The notes beneath the pieces were generated by a model. It was not told where the DNA came from and ran no database searches. It saw nothing but the letters and a program-made list of their open reading frames with translations. Positions 47,450 through 58,086 of a DNA stretch of 64,000 nt are shown piece by piece. The DNA lies in assembly GCA_964019055.1 (NCBI GenBank), contig OZ025213.1:10076583-10140582 (forward strand). The letters are read 5' to 3'. Both the position numbers and the translations under genes were made by a program. Position 1 is the stretch's first letter, and the number at the start of each line of letters is the position of its first letter. Source of the stretch: Anthopleura xanthogrammica. Lineage: Eukaryota; Cnidaria; Anthozoa; Actiniaria; Actiniidae.

Positions 47450-48209
47450 GTAAGTTTCTTCACGGTATCTTCTATATATACTAGAGATTAAATTTTTTTA
47501 AAACCACACGAAATTAAGAAGAAAAAAACATATATAACATAAAAAATTATACATATAAAAAAGGCTTATCAATCGAAAATTGTTAGATATAGTGTATATA
47601 TGCAGTTTATAGTCCATATCCCCCAAGTCTGTCAGCTTCATGCTAATAAGAAAACAAAATAGAAACCGTGACGCAAGCCAACTTTTTATATCATAACATT
47701 GAACATTTTAATTTTTTTAGTTTATTGCGTTTCGCAGACTGTCTCGTTATATCCATATATCTTTTATCAAATTTTTTTTCTCTTGAGGCTTATAATTTTC
47801 TCATTTGAGTCTCCATAGCGAAAACGACGTTCCCGTTCACCTAGGGCTTCTCACAGTTTTGTTTATTCATCTTCTTATAGAGGTAACGTGTGTTCTGTGA
47901 CTAAAATAAGGTCAAGCAGATTGAAACGTCTTGTGTGGCCTTGGTGCGATCCAAAATATTCATCTGAAGATGAGCTAGAGTTTTGCAGGTAAGACCCGGT
48001 TTAGACGTCGAATTTCACATGTGCCGAATCTAATGCACATGAGCAAAACATGAATTAATCTGCATTAGAGTTGGCACATGTGTGACGTCTAAATCAGGCC
48101 TAAGAGATGATAATGACTCGGATACGGATATATTTGTATAAATGAACCTTTTTTCAACCGAATGCCCCATAAGGCAAACTCGTGGATATACGATACGATT
48201 CAGTGACGA

Positions 48210-48261
<52 letters not shown>

Positions 48262-51200
48262 GTTTATTTAAAAACGTGTCGCCCAGGAGCTTTAAGAGCT
48301 ATATGTAATATATGTATATACAGCGATTTGCAAAAATTCTGCAAAACTCAAATATACCAATATATCAATATATTACGTAAGGTATTATGCTTCTCTGCAA
48401 AAATTCACATTATAAAGTGCCTTGGACCTCCGTTGGTGTACGTCAATGTAAACCTCAATTTACAAAAATTCTTCAAAATTGCTAGGCTAGGCATTATCCC
48501 ACATCGAAAAGTGAAGCTCTTATTTCTTATATTCTTCTTCGTAATTTCTCAAGTTTCTAGCTCATGAATATTTTGGTTGAAAGTTTACATAATATTAATT
48601 CCTATATGTTCTTGTTTTTAGACATTACTATACATTTGAAAAAGATTGGTATTGGGAAGAAGAAAGGAAGAAAGAGACTTACACTCACTACTACTGTTGC
48701 CCAGGATGGCTCAAAAGTGGACGTCACTGCTCAATACGTAATGCGTTATGATGATAAAGAATGTACTGACCGTCTTACACAGAAAGTCGTGTAACACGAA
48801 TCATTAAAAGTTTAAGTCTAAATTAATATGATCTCTATTCAATCATTTTCAGAGCTTTGTTATACATTCGAAAAGCCTTTTCTTTTGACTCATGTTGACT
48901 CTGAGTAATATGAGAATATATCTAGCAGTGACATAACGAGTTTAGATGGTGATAGTACAATCATTTCTAATTCAATCATTTCCTGGTCATGTAAAAGAAA
49001 TTGACTAACACGTGAAAATCTCTATTTTTTTCTTATTTTCTTATAGGTGATCCATGCCCCAAAGGAATAGAAAACTGTACCGGTATTTCAATTGATATAT
49101 TGTAAGCCCAAGCTATGTATTATACTTCGTATTATAGGTAGGAGAGATATAAAAGACAAAGAACACTGTAATTCAAATATAATTTATTAATATTTTTTTT
49201 TAGTATTTCTTAGTATACTTCCCATATATGACTTCTTCTAAGTATAATCATACATAGCTTGGGTTACTTATGTTGTAATTAACTTCAAAGCGCAGCACAC
49301 AAACTATGCATTTTTATTGCCTTTGCTGATCATTGAACAACTCACCTCATGTAGAATCTGTACTGAGAATATTGTCAGATGTGTCATAGGCACTTGTCGT
49401 GTACTTATGGCTTATTGTCGAGCAATATATTTATTACCAGATACTGAGATTGAGCTGCCTGTGTTCAAACTCAATTGACCTATTTCACTATGACGTCACA
49501 GCTTGTCTACATGGATAAGTATAATAGAAATTTAGGTTAAATCTCCTTTCGTTTGGAATATTTAGTGCAATATTTAGGTGCTCTAACTTTCGACTATATC
49601 ATGAACCAAACTTGCTGCTATTTTGTCCCCTCTGGCGACCATGATCCCAAAACAATAGATTGTTTTGATGTGACGTCATAGTGAAATTGGGCAATTAACT
49701 CGAACGTGTTGTACAATTTTTTTTGTAGATTTCCCGATCAAACACGTTCCTAAGCCATCTGTGTCATACCGAAATGACTATGCTGTGCCCAAGGTTGAGA
49801 TGGTTTGCAGTTTTGACTTTCCTGTGTGGAAGAACGTCTCATACCTGGTTGAATGGTATGGAAGAACAACTAAACCTGTCAAGAAAGACACGTGGTGTGT
49901 TCCAGACCAGCCAGCAGATGATCAGAATGATTGTACTCGAAGGCAAAGTTCCATTGTACTTCCAGACCACTTTGCATTAGGCGACACGGTGAGATTTCGT
50001 TAGCCAGTATAGCCTCAGGTGCTACGTAAGTTGCTCGAGCTAGAAGTTTAATGAAAGAGAAAGTAAGATAAAACAAAAGCATCAGCCAGTAGTGTTTAAA
50101 AAAATAATTTCAATATTTTAAAATATTTGCAATATTTTCAAAATTAATGCAGTTCAAAACAAACTCCAGTTTCAAAAGGCCTTATAATAGACTCATTTTC
50201 GCCAATATCGTCCGAATATTTTAATGACCATTGAGTTCGTTATCCAGATGTGTTTACTTTTTCTTTTTATCTCATTATTATTGTCTCAGCTATGGTGCAG
50301 ACTTTTTATGAAGTTTTCGACAAAAAAGACAAATAAGTGGACAGCAACAGGAAAAGACAGTAATCAGTACTACGTGGGAATCGAGGTATCAACAGCTTCT
50401 TCAAACATTGGAAAAATTCTCACTTGGAAATATTTACCTTTCTTTAACTGGTTAAAAATTTCCAGGTTTCTCCACGTCATGTGATCGTCAAAGAATGTAA
50501 CGTAGCAGAGAACATAACAGTTACTTTAAGACCAACTGTTCCTATTTTACCCGCCATGAACGTCCCTGGATCTGACAGTGTAGTGGTGTCTGTGTTGATA
50601 CCCCAAAAGTACAAAGCACAAAGACGACAAGCTGCAGTTGACAAATGCCAAGTTGAACTCAAGACACAAGACATAACTCGTGGTAAAACAATCACAATTA
50701 GAGGAATCTGTGACAACCAACAAGATCAAAGACAAAGCTTCTCCTTTCGTTTCAAACCGCAAACCATGAGCACCAGTTGGTCAGATCTGGATAACTATCA
50801 AATGCCAGCTGTCAAGGTAGGCTATGCTAGATCAGAAACTCGAGGCACCGTTTTCAATTATAAAACATTTAAAAGATGACTGTTATAATTTTGTTATTAA
50901 GGTTACAGTGGATAACACAGAAACGCGCCTGTGTCTAACTACCACCGATCCTATTTTGTTTACATTTGACCAAAGGTAAATTTCTAATTTCTTAATTCTT
51001 TGTCCCCCCCCCCCCCCAAATTCTGTATTGTCTTTAATTTTAACAAAAAATATTTCGTGTATCAAATAATGGAAGACAATATACGCCAGCGAATTACATT
51101 GACGTAAAATAAGATAGATAGATAAATAAATAGATATATAGTTTATTGATTCAGCTATAACAACCCGTAGGTTAAATTAATGCAGTATTTACAAATTAAA

Positions 51201-51531
51201 AATACTAAATTAAGACTATTTAGACTAAGGAAAGAGAAAGTAAGAACAGATGACTATAAAGTAAAAATGCGCCGAAAATATATGTATAGACACTAGGAGC
51301 TATAGACACTAGTATAGAGTATAGACACTAGGACACTAATATAGAACATAAAAAAAACTAATGGTTGATACACTAATGATAAAACTTATGTAGCTCATTG
51401 TCCTTTTTCACTGAAATTTCTTGATATCTAAAAACCTAAGAACTATAAAACTGCATGCGCCAAAAAGTACAACTATACCCTATGCAAAACTTACTACAGA
51501 AGCCCAGCAATTATTATTATTATTATTATTA

Positions 51532-51571
<40 letters not shown>

Positions 51572-54500
51572 TATCCGATCGACACCGAAACGTCCGCTCT
51601 ACTCTTTAATTTCCATTACACTATGTACTTCTAAACCTTTAGTTATAAACATTTCAATATCGTAAATTGTTGCAGAAAATTTTTCTATAACGAGCTGGGG
51701 GATTATGTCATGTACAGTAACCAAGCCAAGAAAGTCCAGGTAAAATGACTACTGAGAAGGTGATTGGTTGTTTCGGTTTCTAGCGTTGAAAAGCTACTCT
51801 AACCTAAGTGCATTGATAATATCCCCTAATTCCTTTTCTCCACAGGTTCATGTTCGTCTTTGGATATGTACTGGACAAATGACCTGTGTATGTGGTGCAG
51901 CAATACGAGAGGGAAAAGACGTCATAGTGATAACTATGTGTAACAAAATGAAAGATTCAGTGCCTACAATACTAAGGACTTTCAAACGAAGTCCTGGAAG
52001 GCTATCGAAAGGAATACAAATCACTATGAAGATTAGTGGCGCATCATAAGAGCAAGAGGTAAACTGAACAAATGTCTATGACTCAGAACTCCTAAGAAGG
52101 CAATAATGATTTTAATAATTAAAATGATAATTAAAAGTCTTATTTTGTCTTACCATGCTTCTTTATCATATTTGCAGGTAATACTGTCTTCGGGCATCAG
52201 AGTCTCAGTGGAACGTTCTGGAAGGTCACTGGATGTTCGTATCAATGCACCATCTACTGACAAGGGACACGTTTTGGGGCTTTGTGGTAATTATAACGGT
52301 GATAAGAAAGACGATTTTAGCAAGGGAGGCGATGGTAAAGCTCATGTTGATGAAACACAATTTGCAGCAAGCTGGCGGTAAGACAATGACACAGTTTTTC
52401 TCATTTTTCTGGCCTTATATCACTTAAAACCCCAAATAATAGAAAATGATCATGATGAGACATGCACAAAGACATGTACAAAGATAACGACAAATTTGCT
52501 TTTAATTATTATCTTCACAGCCTTATGGAAGACAAGAGCTTTTTTGAGATTTTACCACAGCAAGAACAAGAAGAGGAAGTTGAACAAGGAAGATCCTGCT
52601 ATTGTGGCATCGAAGGTGAAACAAAACAGGATGAAAGATGTGATGACAACGCAAACCTTTTCACAAGAATCGACGCTACTCAGATAGAAGTACTCAACAC
52701 TCAAATAAATGACCAATCACAGTTCGGCATGAAAAGATCTGTAGACAGTCACTGGTATAGTGATGACATCATTGATCACGTGGAACGTAGCTACTTTGTG
52801 GATGATCCTCATGTACAACTCGCTGTAAACCGAATACGAAACAAGAGATCACCAAGAGAAGTCATACCTGAAGATGAGGCAACCGAGTATTGTAAAACAC
52901 GTCTTGAAGAAACAAAAGCAGGACAGACATGCAAGGAGATGTCGGGAACAAACTTGAACAATGCCATGATACAGTGTGTAAACGACCTAAAGGTAAAGTT
53001 GGTAATAATAATATGATGTTTATAAAAAAAACGACTTATCATATTCATTTTTAATGAAGATATTGATTTCTGAAGGATATATTTCAAAAGCAGTGTTAAA
53101 GCAGTGCGTACCATGCTTTCTGACGTCACACATGGTTTGGTACGGGCCTCCCACATTGATTATTCGTACATGTGTTTAGGTTAACAAAGCAAGATGCAGG
53201 GTTTTTGATCTACTTGGTGGGACTAGCTTTTGAAAAGGCTCTCGGAAACCATCTTCCTTAATCAGGACCGACAGGTTTATTAGTATTCTGTATATCTGAT
53301 ACAGAATACTAAAATAGACCTATAAGTATATTCTGTATATCTGATGATACCGAACACTACGTATTCTGTATCATATAGGGAATATAAATAAGCTGAGCTG
53401 TATTGGGTTTACAGTGTTCTCATGGGACTCCATTCGTGCACTTTCATTGGGTCTCACCCTAATGAATTAGTAATGAATATGATAATATAATATGTATGAT
53501 TAGAAGAAATCGAATATTCAAATATGTTTGTTCATATATTGACACTTTTAGCTGACAGGAGACAAGACATTTGCAGTGATGGCATTTGAGACCATGAAGT
53601 ACATATGTGAAGATAACACATTAAAGAACCTCTCACTCTACACTCATACTGAAAGTGGTGAGTTAATCCCTCCCAGAGAGGTAGTAAAAGACTTGTGTCC
53701 CTCAGACTGTAGTGGACATGGCAAGTGCAAGAACAGAACCTGTATATGTGATGAAGGCTTTACTGCACTGGATTGTTCCATGCAGATTAATTCAGTTCCT
53801 GAGTTGTTGGGGTAGGTAATGAGGATTTTTTACACACCATTGAATGGAATATTACAGTTAGTAAGTATTGCAAGTTTGTATACCAGCATTTACGATGGCG
53901 GGCTCTGTGACATACGAGAGCGTCCTTGCAAGAAAACCAGTCTTTTGGGACAAAATTTCATGGCTTCACAGAATCTGACTTGTCATATACAAGAAGTAGA
54001 GGTACGCTGATAGTGCTTAAATAAGAACCACAACATTTTAGAATAATTGTTTTTTTGAGCCATCTCTTACGTAGTCTTACAACCGTAAAATAATCCATCT
54101 AACGGGTCTTCTGTATTTAAGGTTTATCTATAAGGAATGGGATATTGTATCATCAAAAAGTGACTAATATTTGCCAGGGACTCATAATTAGTCTGAGAAG
54201 ACTTTGATTGAATGAGAAGCTAATACGTCTGTGCGCTGATTATCCTAGGTTTACCCAGGTATCTGGTCTCCTCGTGGAATTCCTGTCACATCACAAGGAA
54301 AAATGACTGATCTGTTTGGTGTTCAGTGCACCCTGCCTGAACCACCGACTAGATTCGATGACTACGAACACGAGGGTACCCCTGCTGGGGGACTTTTGAT
54401 CTCTGTTTCTAATGATGGTTTCAATACAAGTGTTCAACGACTGCGCCATGTGACCTACGACTCAAAGTGCATTAACTGCAGTAAATCAGGGACATGTGAA

Positions 54501-57500
54501 TTTAAGGTAAATGAAAATACTTGATAAACTTTTTCTTTTGAATAAATCCAAAATATATACACTCCTTTGAGCATAAAATTACCTATACAAATTAAGATAT
54601 CCATAAAATAAGTAAATTAAAATCGGAGCGAGTTACAAAGCCGTGACTCTCATTTCAAATGGGAATATAACTCTAAGCTGGGCATGGTAACAACGCCACA
54701 TTATTTTTTAATTGTAGACTTGTTTCGAAAGTGACTTCTGCCCTAAATGTGTTAATATTGTTGCCATAATTAATTATAGCATGAGGTTCGAAAACCACCT
54801 CGAATTTTTATCGAAAACTCAGATAACCTCTGGTCATGTTCTACGTTACTGCACGTCTTACTCAGGGATCTAAGGGAAGTTTAGCGTGTTTGGTTTTGCG
54901 GAGAGAGGGAAAACCGGAGAGCGCGAAGAAAAACTCTCCAATCAAGGGAGACGCGACAAACTCTACGCATATGCGATGTCAAGTCCAGGAATCAAGTAAA
55001 ACACATTTCTTATTCGGTACATTCATTTTGTATTCTTTTTTGTTATTGTTCATATTAGGCCAATTCATGTTTAATCAGCGGGCACTGTTTTGCCGCCAAT
55101 GAACCAAACCCACGTGACTGGTGCCAGCATTGTTGGCCAGATGCTAACCAAAATGCTTGGACAAGTAGAAAAAGTATGTGCTTTTGAAAAATGTGGTTCA
55201 TCAAATCCTAACCCATTACTAACATAACAAATGGAAAACTACAATCCACAGATAATCAAGCACCAAAGTTTTCTTCAAAGTCCACGTATTATGCCTTACA
55301 AGGAGAGAGAATCGTGATACAACTGAAAGCAAAAGACCCTGATAACCGTCCCATAACATACTCTGTACTCAGTTCTACAGCTAATGGCTATACACTCACT
55401 TCATCTGGTTTATTGACATGGAAGGTGACATCCAATCAGAATAAAATGTTTACCTTTCAAGTGACTGACGAGTGTGGGGCGTTTGATAGAATAAATGTCA
55501 CAGTACATATAGTTCAGTGTCCGTGTCTCAATGGTGGCAAATGTGTACCCCACCCCTACCACCCACGGGGATCTGGATTATACCAATGTCTGTGTCTCAG
55601 TGGAACAGGTGGAGAACGGTGCCTGAAAGTTTGTTCTGATGCTAAATGTGAGTATCGAAAGTTACTTATTTTTAACAAGAAAAAAGGGTGGCATAAAACA
55701 AATGAATTATTTCCAATTAAACTTTGATGGATCTGGTACATTGTGATTTTAATTCAAGGTCCTCGTGGTCTCAAAGGGATACATATAGGGTCAACCAAAC
55801 TCGAAGTGCATTGGCTCAAACCTATAGACATGAAGTCTGTTGATTACTATTTCTTAAAGGTAACAGTGGATAATCTTGGTATATAGATAAGTCTTTTGTG
55901 GTATACAAACAAGACTCTCTTGGGATTCAACTTGTTCGCTTTCTCATTCTCGACAAAAGGGTCACTTTTCATTTTGCACTATTCATGCAGTTCTTACTTA
56001 GATTTCATGCTAATGAGCCTGAAAGAAAAGTATCGTAGGTCAAAAGAAACTAGTGGATCAAAACCTTAAAATAAGCGAAAAATTCTAGAATACGTTGGTC
56101 CTGAAAATAATGGGAGGTGCGCTTCGGCGATAGCGACTGATGAAGCGTTGTTTATATATATGACACGAAAATATACAAAATATTTATAATGTAATTAAGA
56201 AAAGAAAGGTGTGACCATACACGTCACGTTAAAGTTGAGTTAAAGTTTCGATGAATGATCACGGTAGAATCATATTAAGTTTTTTTGTGTTTTATTTAGC
56301 AACAAATGTTGATAATTATACCCAAGTGACTTAAGTATATATTCATCCTAAAAGTTGTTATTTTTTGTTTGCAATAACAAGTTAGTGTTATGATAGTTTA
56401 AAAACACGGGTTAAAGTTTACTTTTTTTAGATATCTCAACAAATTTTGTATAAGTTTCGACCACCCAAGTGTCTGAGTTGATTCGTTACTGATCAAAGTA
56501 ATTTATCAGCATGTGACTGGCCAAGTTGACAATAATGTTCAAAATATTCAATGACGTAGCCGTTATATTACCATAAGTTCGAAATCCTTAATAGTATATT
56601 ATTAGTACTTTTAATATATTTATTTCATGTTTTAACAATGGCTATCAATCTGTACAGCACGGTGACACAAACAGAGGACTCTGGATAGACAAAGTGTCAA
56701 AGGATGTCACAACCAATACATTGACCGGTCTGAAGAAGTTTACGAGTTATCGTGTTGTTCTATCGGCAGTTAATTCTAACGGAGAAAAAACGATAGAAAC
56801 AGTGGTCAAAACTGGTGAAGATGGTAGGTGATGTAGTATCGTAGCTTTTGTCTTTGAAAGATTATTGAAATAAGAGATATAAACATCAGCTATAATAGAT
56901 TATAGTGGTTCTAGTGTTCCTTGGTGATGTGAACTCAGTTATTATACCTCGTATGAATTCTCAAACTTATCACTAACTGTTGTCTTTTTCATGTTTTATC
57001 TTGTTATCTTCAGTACCTGACGCAGCACCAGTCATCACTGACATCTCTCCAGTCAGATATGACACCATGAAGGTCAAGTGGTCACCCATACCAGAAGATC
57101 AACGGAACGGTATCATCAGAGGCTATAAAATCTACTACAAGGAATTGCTGTATCCCAGAAACAAAAGAAAAGTTTTTATTGTTAGCGGAGGTGATGTGAC
57201 CAGTACGATGGTGGCTGGACTTAAGTCATACACTGAGTACTGTGTTAAGATGTCTGCGTTTACCAGTAAAGGAGAGTATCCTGACTGGGAAAGAAAACGC
57301 TGCAAAATAGTCAAAAGTAAGAAATGAATGTAGAAGAAATAAGTAAGGAATAAAGTTAATGAACGCAAATTAAAGTTACGTCATTAAGGAATAACATTTG
57401 AGTAACATCGTTATAACCCACCCACCCTAGTCAAACTCATATAATTCAAATATTTGAAAATGACTTAGGCATTGTTTTCCACAGCTCCCTCGCTTCCTAT

Positions 57501-57789
57501 CAAAGTACAAGCTAAAGTCATAAGTATGACTGAAGTACTTCTGAATTTCGTGAGACCAGAGCACTCGGTCCAATCCAATAAAGGGCAAGTGGATTACGGA
57601 AAAGTAAAAGATGAGTTGAAGATGAAGAAAGTCTGCGACGGTTCTTCATGTGTCATTGATAACCTTGAGAAAGACACCATGTACTACTTCAAGGTGATTG
57701 GATATTTGTACCAGAAAGGAGAAACTCCATCATATACTAAGATAAAGACTTCCATAGAAGAGGTAGTTAATGTGTTACTTTTCTTTTAA
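47355..57789 (+). CDS. VWDE-like: VWDE-like secreted protein: signal peptide, EMI, VWD, EGF, three FN3
   Basis: Twenty-one exons join in phase to about 1,367 codons. Order: signal peptide (MNHKCIVQTWAAVVIVFLVL); EMI-like domain ending YYCCPGW; a region like the VWDE N-terminal half (CSFDFP, LGDTLWCRL); VWD domain (TTDPILFTFDQR, VHVRLWIC, CVCGAAIREGKDVIVITMC, LGLCGNYNGDKKDDF); Cys/acidic linker with RNKRS; EGF (CPSDCSGHGKC); GLCDIRERPC segment; YDSKCINC; CFAANEP; EGF (CPCLNGGKC); three FN3. These follow the order known for VWDE (von Willebrand factor D and EGF domain-containing protein). An in-frame TAA interrupts exon 10. The 3' end may have a further exon if the donor at 57,763 is used. Confidence 0.82.
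47881..47988 (+). CDS. VWDE-like: VWDE-like exon 2: EMI, first half
   Basis: Acceptor CTTATAG, phase 2 in and out (TGCAG|GTAAGA). Encodes GNVCSVTKIRSSR and LVWPWCDPKYSS. Confidence 0.75.
47996..48102. mobile_element. Short foldback element, 8 bp after a splice donor
   Basis: Arms around GGTTTAGACGTC ... CACATGTGCC and GGCACATGTG ... GACGTCTAAATC pair over about 40 bases with small gaps. No coding content. Confidence 0.75.
48209..48268. repeat. (AATC)n tetranucleotide repeat ending in AGTTTATT
   Basis: Thirteen AATC units (48,209-48,260) directly followed by AGTTTATT. Read on the minus strand this is AATAAACT plus a tandem tail, like the 3' end of a LINE or SINE. Confidence 0.8.
48622..48737 (+). 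CDS. VWDE-like: VWDE-like exon 3: EMI, second half
   Basis: Acceptor GTTTTTAG, phase 2 in, phase 1 out (ATAC|GTAATG). Encodes HYYTFEKDWYWEEE and YYCCPGWLKSGRHC, the hallmark end of an EMI domain. Confidence 0.78.
49047..49082 (+). CDS. VWDE-like: VWDE-like exon 4 (36 nt)
   Basis: Acceptor TTATAG, phase 1 in and out (ACCG|GTATTT). Encodes R-DPCPKGIENCT, continuing the cysteine pattern after the EMI domain. Confidence 0.65.
49102..49270. mobile_element. MITE-like inverted repeat
   Basis: Arms 49,102-49,126 and about 49,241-49,270 are inverted copies sharing CCAAGCTATGTAT. They start 20 bp after the exon-4 donor. Confidence 0.75.
49472..49697. mobile_element. MITE-like element, 28-bp inverted repeats
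   Basis: Bases 49,472-49,499 and 49,670-49,697 are inverted copies sharing ATTTCACTATGACGTCAC. The right end is about 30 bp upstream of the exon-5 acceptor. Confidence 0.82.
49729..49988 (+). CDS. VWDE-like: VWDE-like exon 5
   Basis: Acceptor TTTTGTAG, phase 1 in, phase 0 out (CACG|GTGAGA). Encodes FPIKHVPKPSVSYRND, VEMVCSFDFPVWKNVSY and ends HFALGDT. Confidence 0.82.
50290..50385 (+). CDS. VWDE-like: VWDE-like exon 6
   Basis: Acceptor GTCTCAG, phase 0 in and out (CGAG|GTATCA). Encodes LWCRLFMKF and ends YYVGIE; joined to exon 5 it reads LGDTLWCRL, typical of VWDE. Confidence 0.78.
50466..50816 (+). CDS. VWDE-like: VWDE-like exon 7
   Basis: Acceptor TTTCCAG, phase 0 in and out (CAAG|GTAGGC). 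Encodes VSPRHVIVKECNVAENI, LRPTVPILP and IRGICDNQQDQRQSF. Confidence 0.85.
50902..50975 (+). CDS. VWDE-like: VWDE-like exon 8: start of VWD domain
   Basis: Acceptor ATTAAG, phase 0 in, phase 2 out (CAAAG|GTAAAT). Encodes VTVDNTETRLCLTTTDPILF and FTFDQR; the usual DPH is DPI here. Confidence 0.8.
50976..51675 (+). other. Intron of 700 bp rich in simple repeats
   Basis: C14 tract (51,004-51,017), a GATA/AATA repeat ending in AGTTTATT (51,111-51,147), near-repeats of ATAGACACTAG around 51,285-51,340, and a TTA/ATT microsatellite (51,511-51,566). Confidence 0.85.
51676..51739 (+). CDS. VWDE-like: VWDE-like exon 9: VWD
   Basis: Acceptor TTGCAG, phase 2 in, phase 0 out (CCAG|GTAAAA). Encodes R-KFFYNELGDYVMYSNQAKK, the G-x-(Y/F)-x-(L/M)-Y strand of a VWD domain. 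Confidence 0.8.
51846..52058 (+). CDS. VWDE-like: VWDE-like exon 10: VWD, with in-frame TAA
   Basis: Acceptor TCCACAG, phase 0 in; the good donor AAGAG|GTAAAC at 52,059 gives 213 nt and phase 0 out, matching exon 11. Encodes VHVRLWICTGQ and CVCGAAIREGKDV. Codon 52,047-52,049 is TAA, three codons before the donor. Confidence 0.8.
52178..52377 (+). CDS. VWDE-like: VWDE-like exon 11: end of VWD
   Basis: Acceptor TTTGCAG, phase 0 in, phase 2 out (GGCG|GTAAGA). Encodes VILSSGIRVSVERSG, LGLCGNYNGDKKDDF and ends FAASWR. Confidence 0.87.
52521..52992 (+). CDS. VWDE-like: VWDE-like exon 12: acidic linker with dibasic sites
   Basis: Acceptor TTCACAG, phase 2 in, phase 0 out (AAAG|GTAAAG). Encodes LMEDKSFFEILPQQ, CYCGIEG, GMKRSVD, RNKRSPREV and ends CVNDLK. 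RNKR fits the furin consensus R-x-K/R-R. Confidence 0.85.
52993..53551 (+). other. Intron of 559 bp with a palindrome
   Basis: TAGTATTCTGTA at 53,281 pairs with TACAGAATACTA ending at 53,311. TATTCTGTATATCTGAT recurs about 40 bp later. No gene. Confidence 0.8.
53552..53811 (+). CDS. VWDE-like: VWDE-like exon 13: EGF
   Basis: Acceptor TTTTAG, phase 0 in, phase 2 out (TTGGG|GTAGGT). Encodes LTGDKTFAVMAFETM and the EGF CPSDCSGHGKC...DCS, ending NSVPELLG. Confidence 0.85.
53887..54001 (+). CDS. VWDE-like: VWDE-like exon 14
   Basis: Acceptor TACCAG, phase 2 in, phase 0 out (AGAG|GTACGC). Encodes G-IYDGGLCDIRERPC and SQNLTCHIQEVE. Confidence 0.83.
54249..54506 (+). CDS. VWDE-like: VWDE-like exon 15
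   Basis: Acceptor ATCCTAG, phase 0 in and out (TAAG|GTAAAT). Encodes VYPGIWSPRG, LFGVQCTLPEPP, LISVSNDGFNTS and YDSKCINC. Confidence 0.85.
54507..55058 (+). other. Intron of 552 bp
   Basis: No repeat or coding content recognised. The short open frame from 54,836 overlaps the next exon in the wrong frame. Confidence 0.65.
55059..55173 (+). CDS. VWDE-like: VWDE-like exon 16
   Basis: Acceptor ATATTAG, phase 0 in, phase 1 out (AAAA|GTATGT). Encodes ANSCLISGHCFAANEPNP and WCQHCWPDANQNAW, the conserved Cys segment after YDSKC. Confidence 0.82.
55252..55647 (+). CDS. VWDE-like: VWDE-like exon 17: cadherin-like stretch and EGF
   Basis: Acceptor TCCACAG, phase 1 in and out (AAAT|GTGAGT). Encodes NNQAPKFSSKSTYYALQGE, VTDECGAFDRINV and the EGF CPCLNGGKC...CLC...GERC. 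Confidence 0.87.
55759..55859 (+). CDS. VWDE-like: VWDE-like exon 18: FN3 no. 1, first half
   Basis: Acceptor TTCAAG, phase 1 in, phase 0 out (AAAG|GTAACA). Encodes C-PRGLKGIHIGSTKLEVHW and VDYYFLK. Confidence 0.75.
55860..56657 (+). other. Intron of 798 bp
   Basis: AT-rich; nothing recognised. Confidence 0.7.
56658..56823 (+). CDS. VWDE-like: VWDE-like exon 19: FN3 no. 1, second half
   Basis: Acceptor TGTACAG, phase 0 in, phase 1 out (GATG|GTAGGT). Encodes HGDTNRGLWIDKV, LTGLKKFTSYRVVLSAVN and NGEKTIET, the F-G strands of an FN3 fold. Confidence 0.78.
57014..57316 (+). CDS. VWDE-like: VWDE-like exon 20: FN3 no. 2
   Basis: Acceptor TCTTCAG, phase 1 in and out (AAAA|GTAAGA). Encodes VPDAAPVITDISPVRY, VKWSPIPEDQRNGIIRGY and LKSYTEYCVKMSAF. 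Confidence 0.87.
57485..57789 (+). CDS. VWDE-like: VWDE-like exon 21: FN3 no. 3 and possible stop
   Basis: Acceptor TCCACAG, phase 1 in. Encodes TPSLPIKVQAKVISMTEV and LEKDTMYYFKVIGYL. Reading on reaches TAA at 57,787. A GAAGAG|GTAGTT donor at 57,763 is also possible, which would mean a further exon. Confidence 0.75.
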
Positions 57790-58086
57790 TTTTCAAAAGC
57801 AGGGAAAGGCAAAGCCAAGGAGGGAAAGAAGGGGAGAATCGATATTTCTGCGTTGATAAAATGTGCGTGATTGTCAAATCTTCCATAACAAAAAAATTAC
57901 AAAGACTTTTGAGGCCTTGGCAAGAAAAACGCTGGCCAGGGATACATTAAGTAGGCAATATGATATAAAGGAAGGCGTAGTATAGCTGTTTGTTTTTAGG
58001 AGTGATTGTTTTATTATCATTTCGATTTTACCCTTTTTTCGGTGCATTAGCCTGATAAAAAGACATGGCCTTATTACGACTCAGAA
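57790..58086. other. Short gap between convergent genes
   Basis: Nothing coding. It holds the minus-strand polyadenylation signal described next. Confidence 0.7.
58010..58015 (-). terminator. Candidate polyadenylation signal (minus strand)
   Basis: TTTATT on the plus strand reads AATAAA on the minus strand, 72 bases past the minus-strand stop at 58,087. Confidence 0.5.

Noticed and set aside
49879..50082. Minus-strand frame opposite VWDE-like exon 5
   Set aside because: It lies opposite a real exon and shows no domain.
51421..51609. Leu-rich frame near 51,500
   Set aside because: It is a translation of the TTA/ATT microsatellite.
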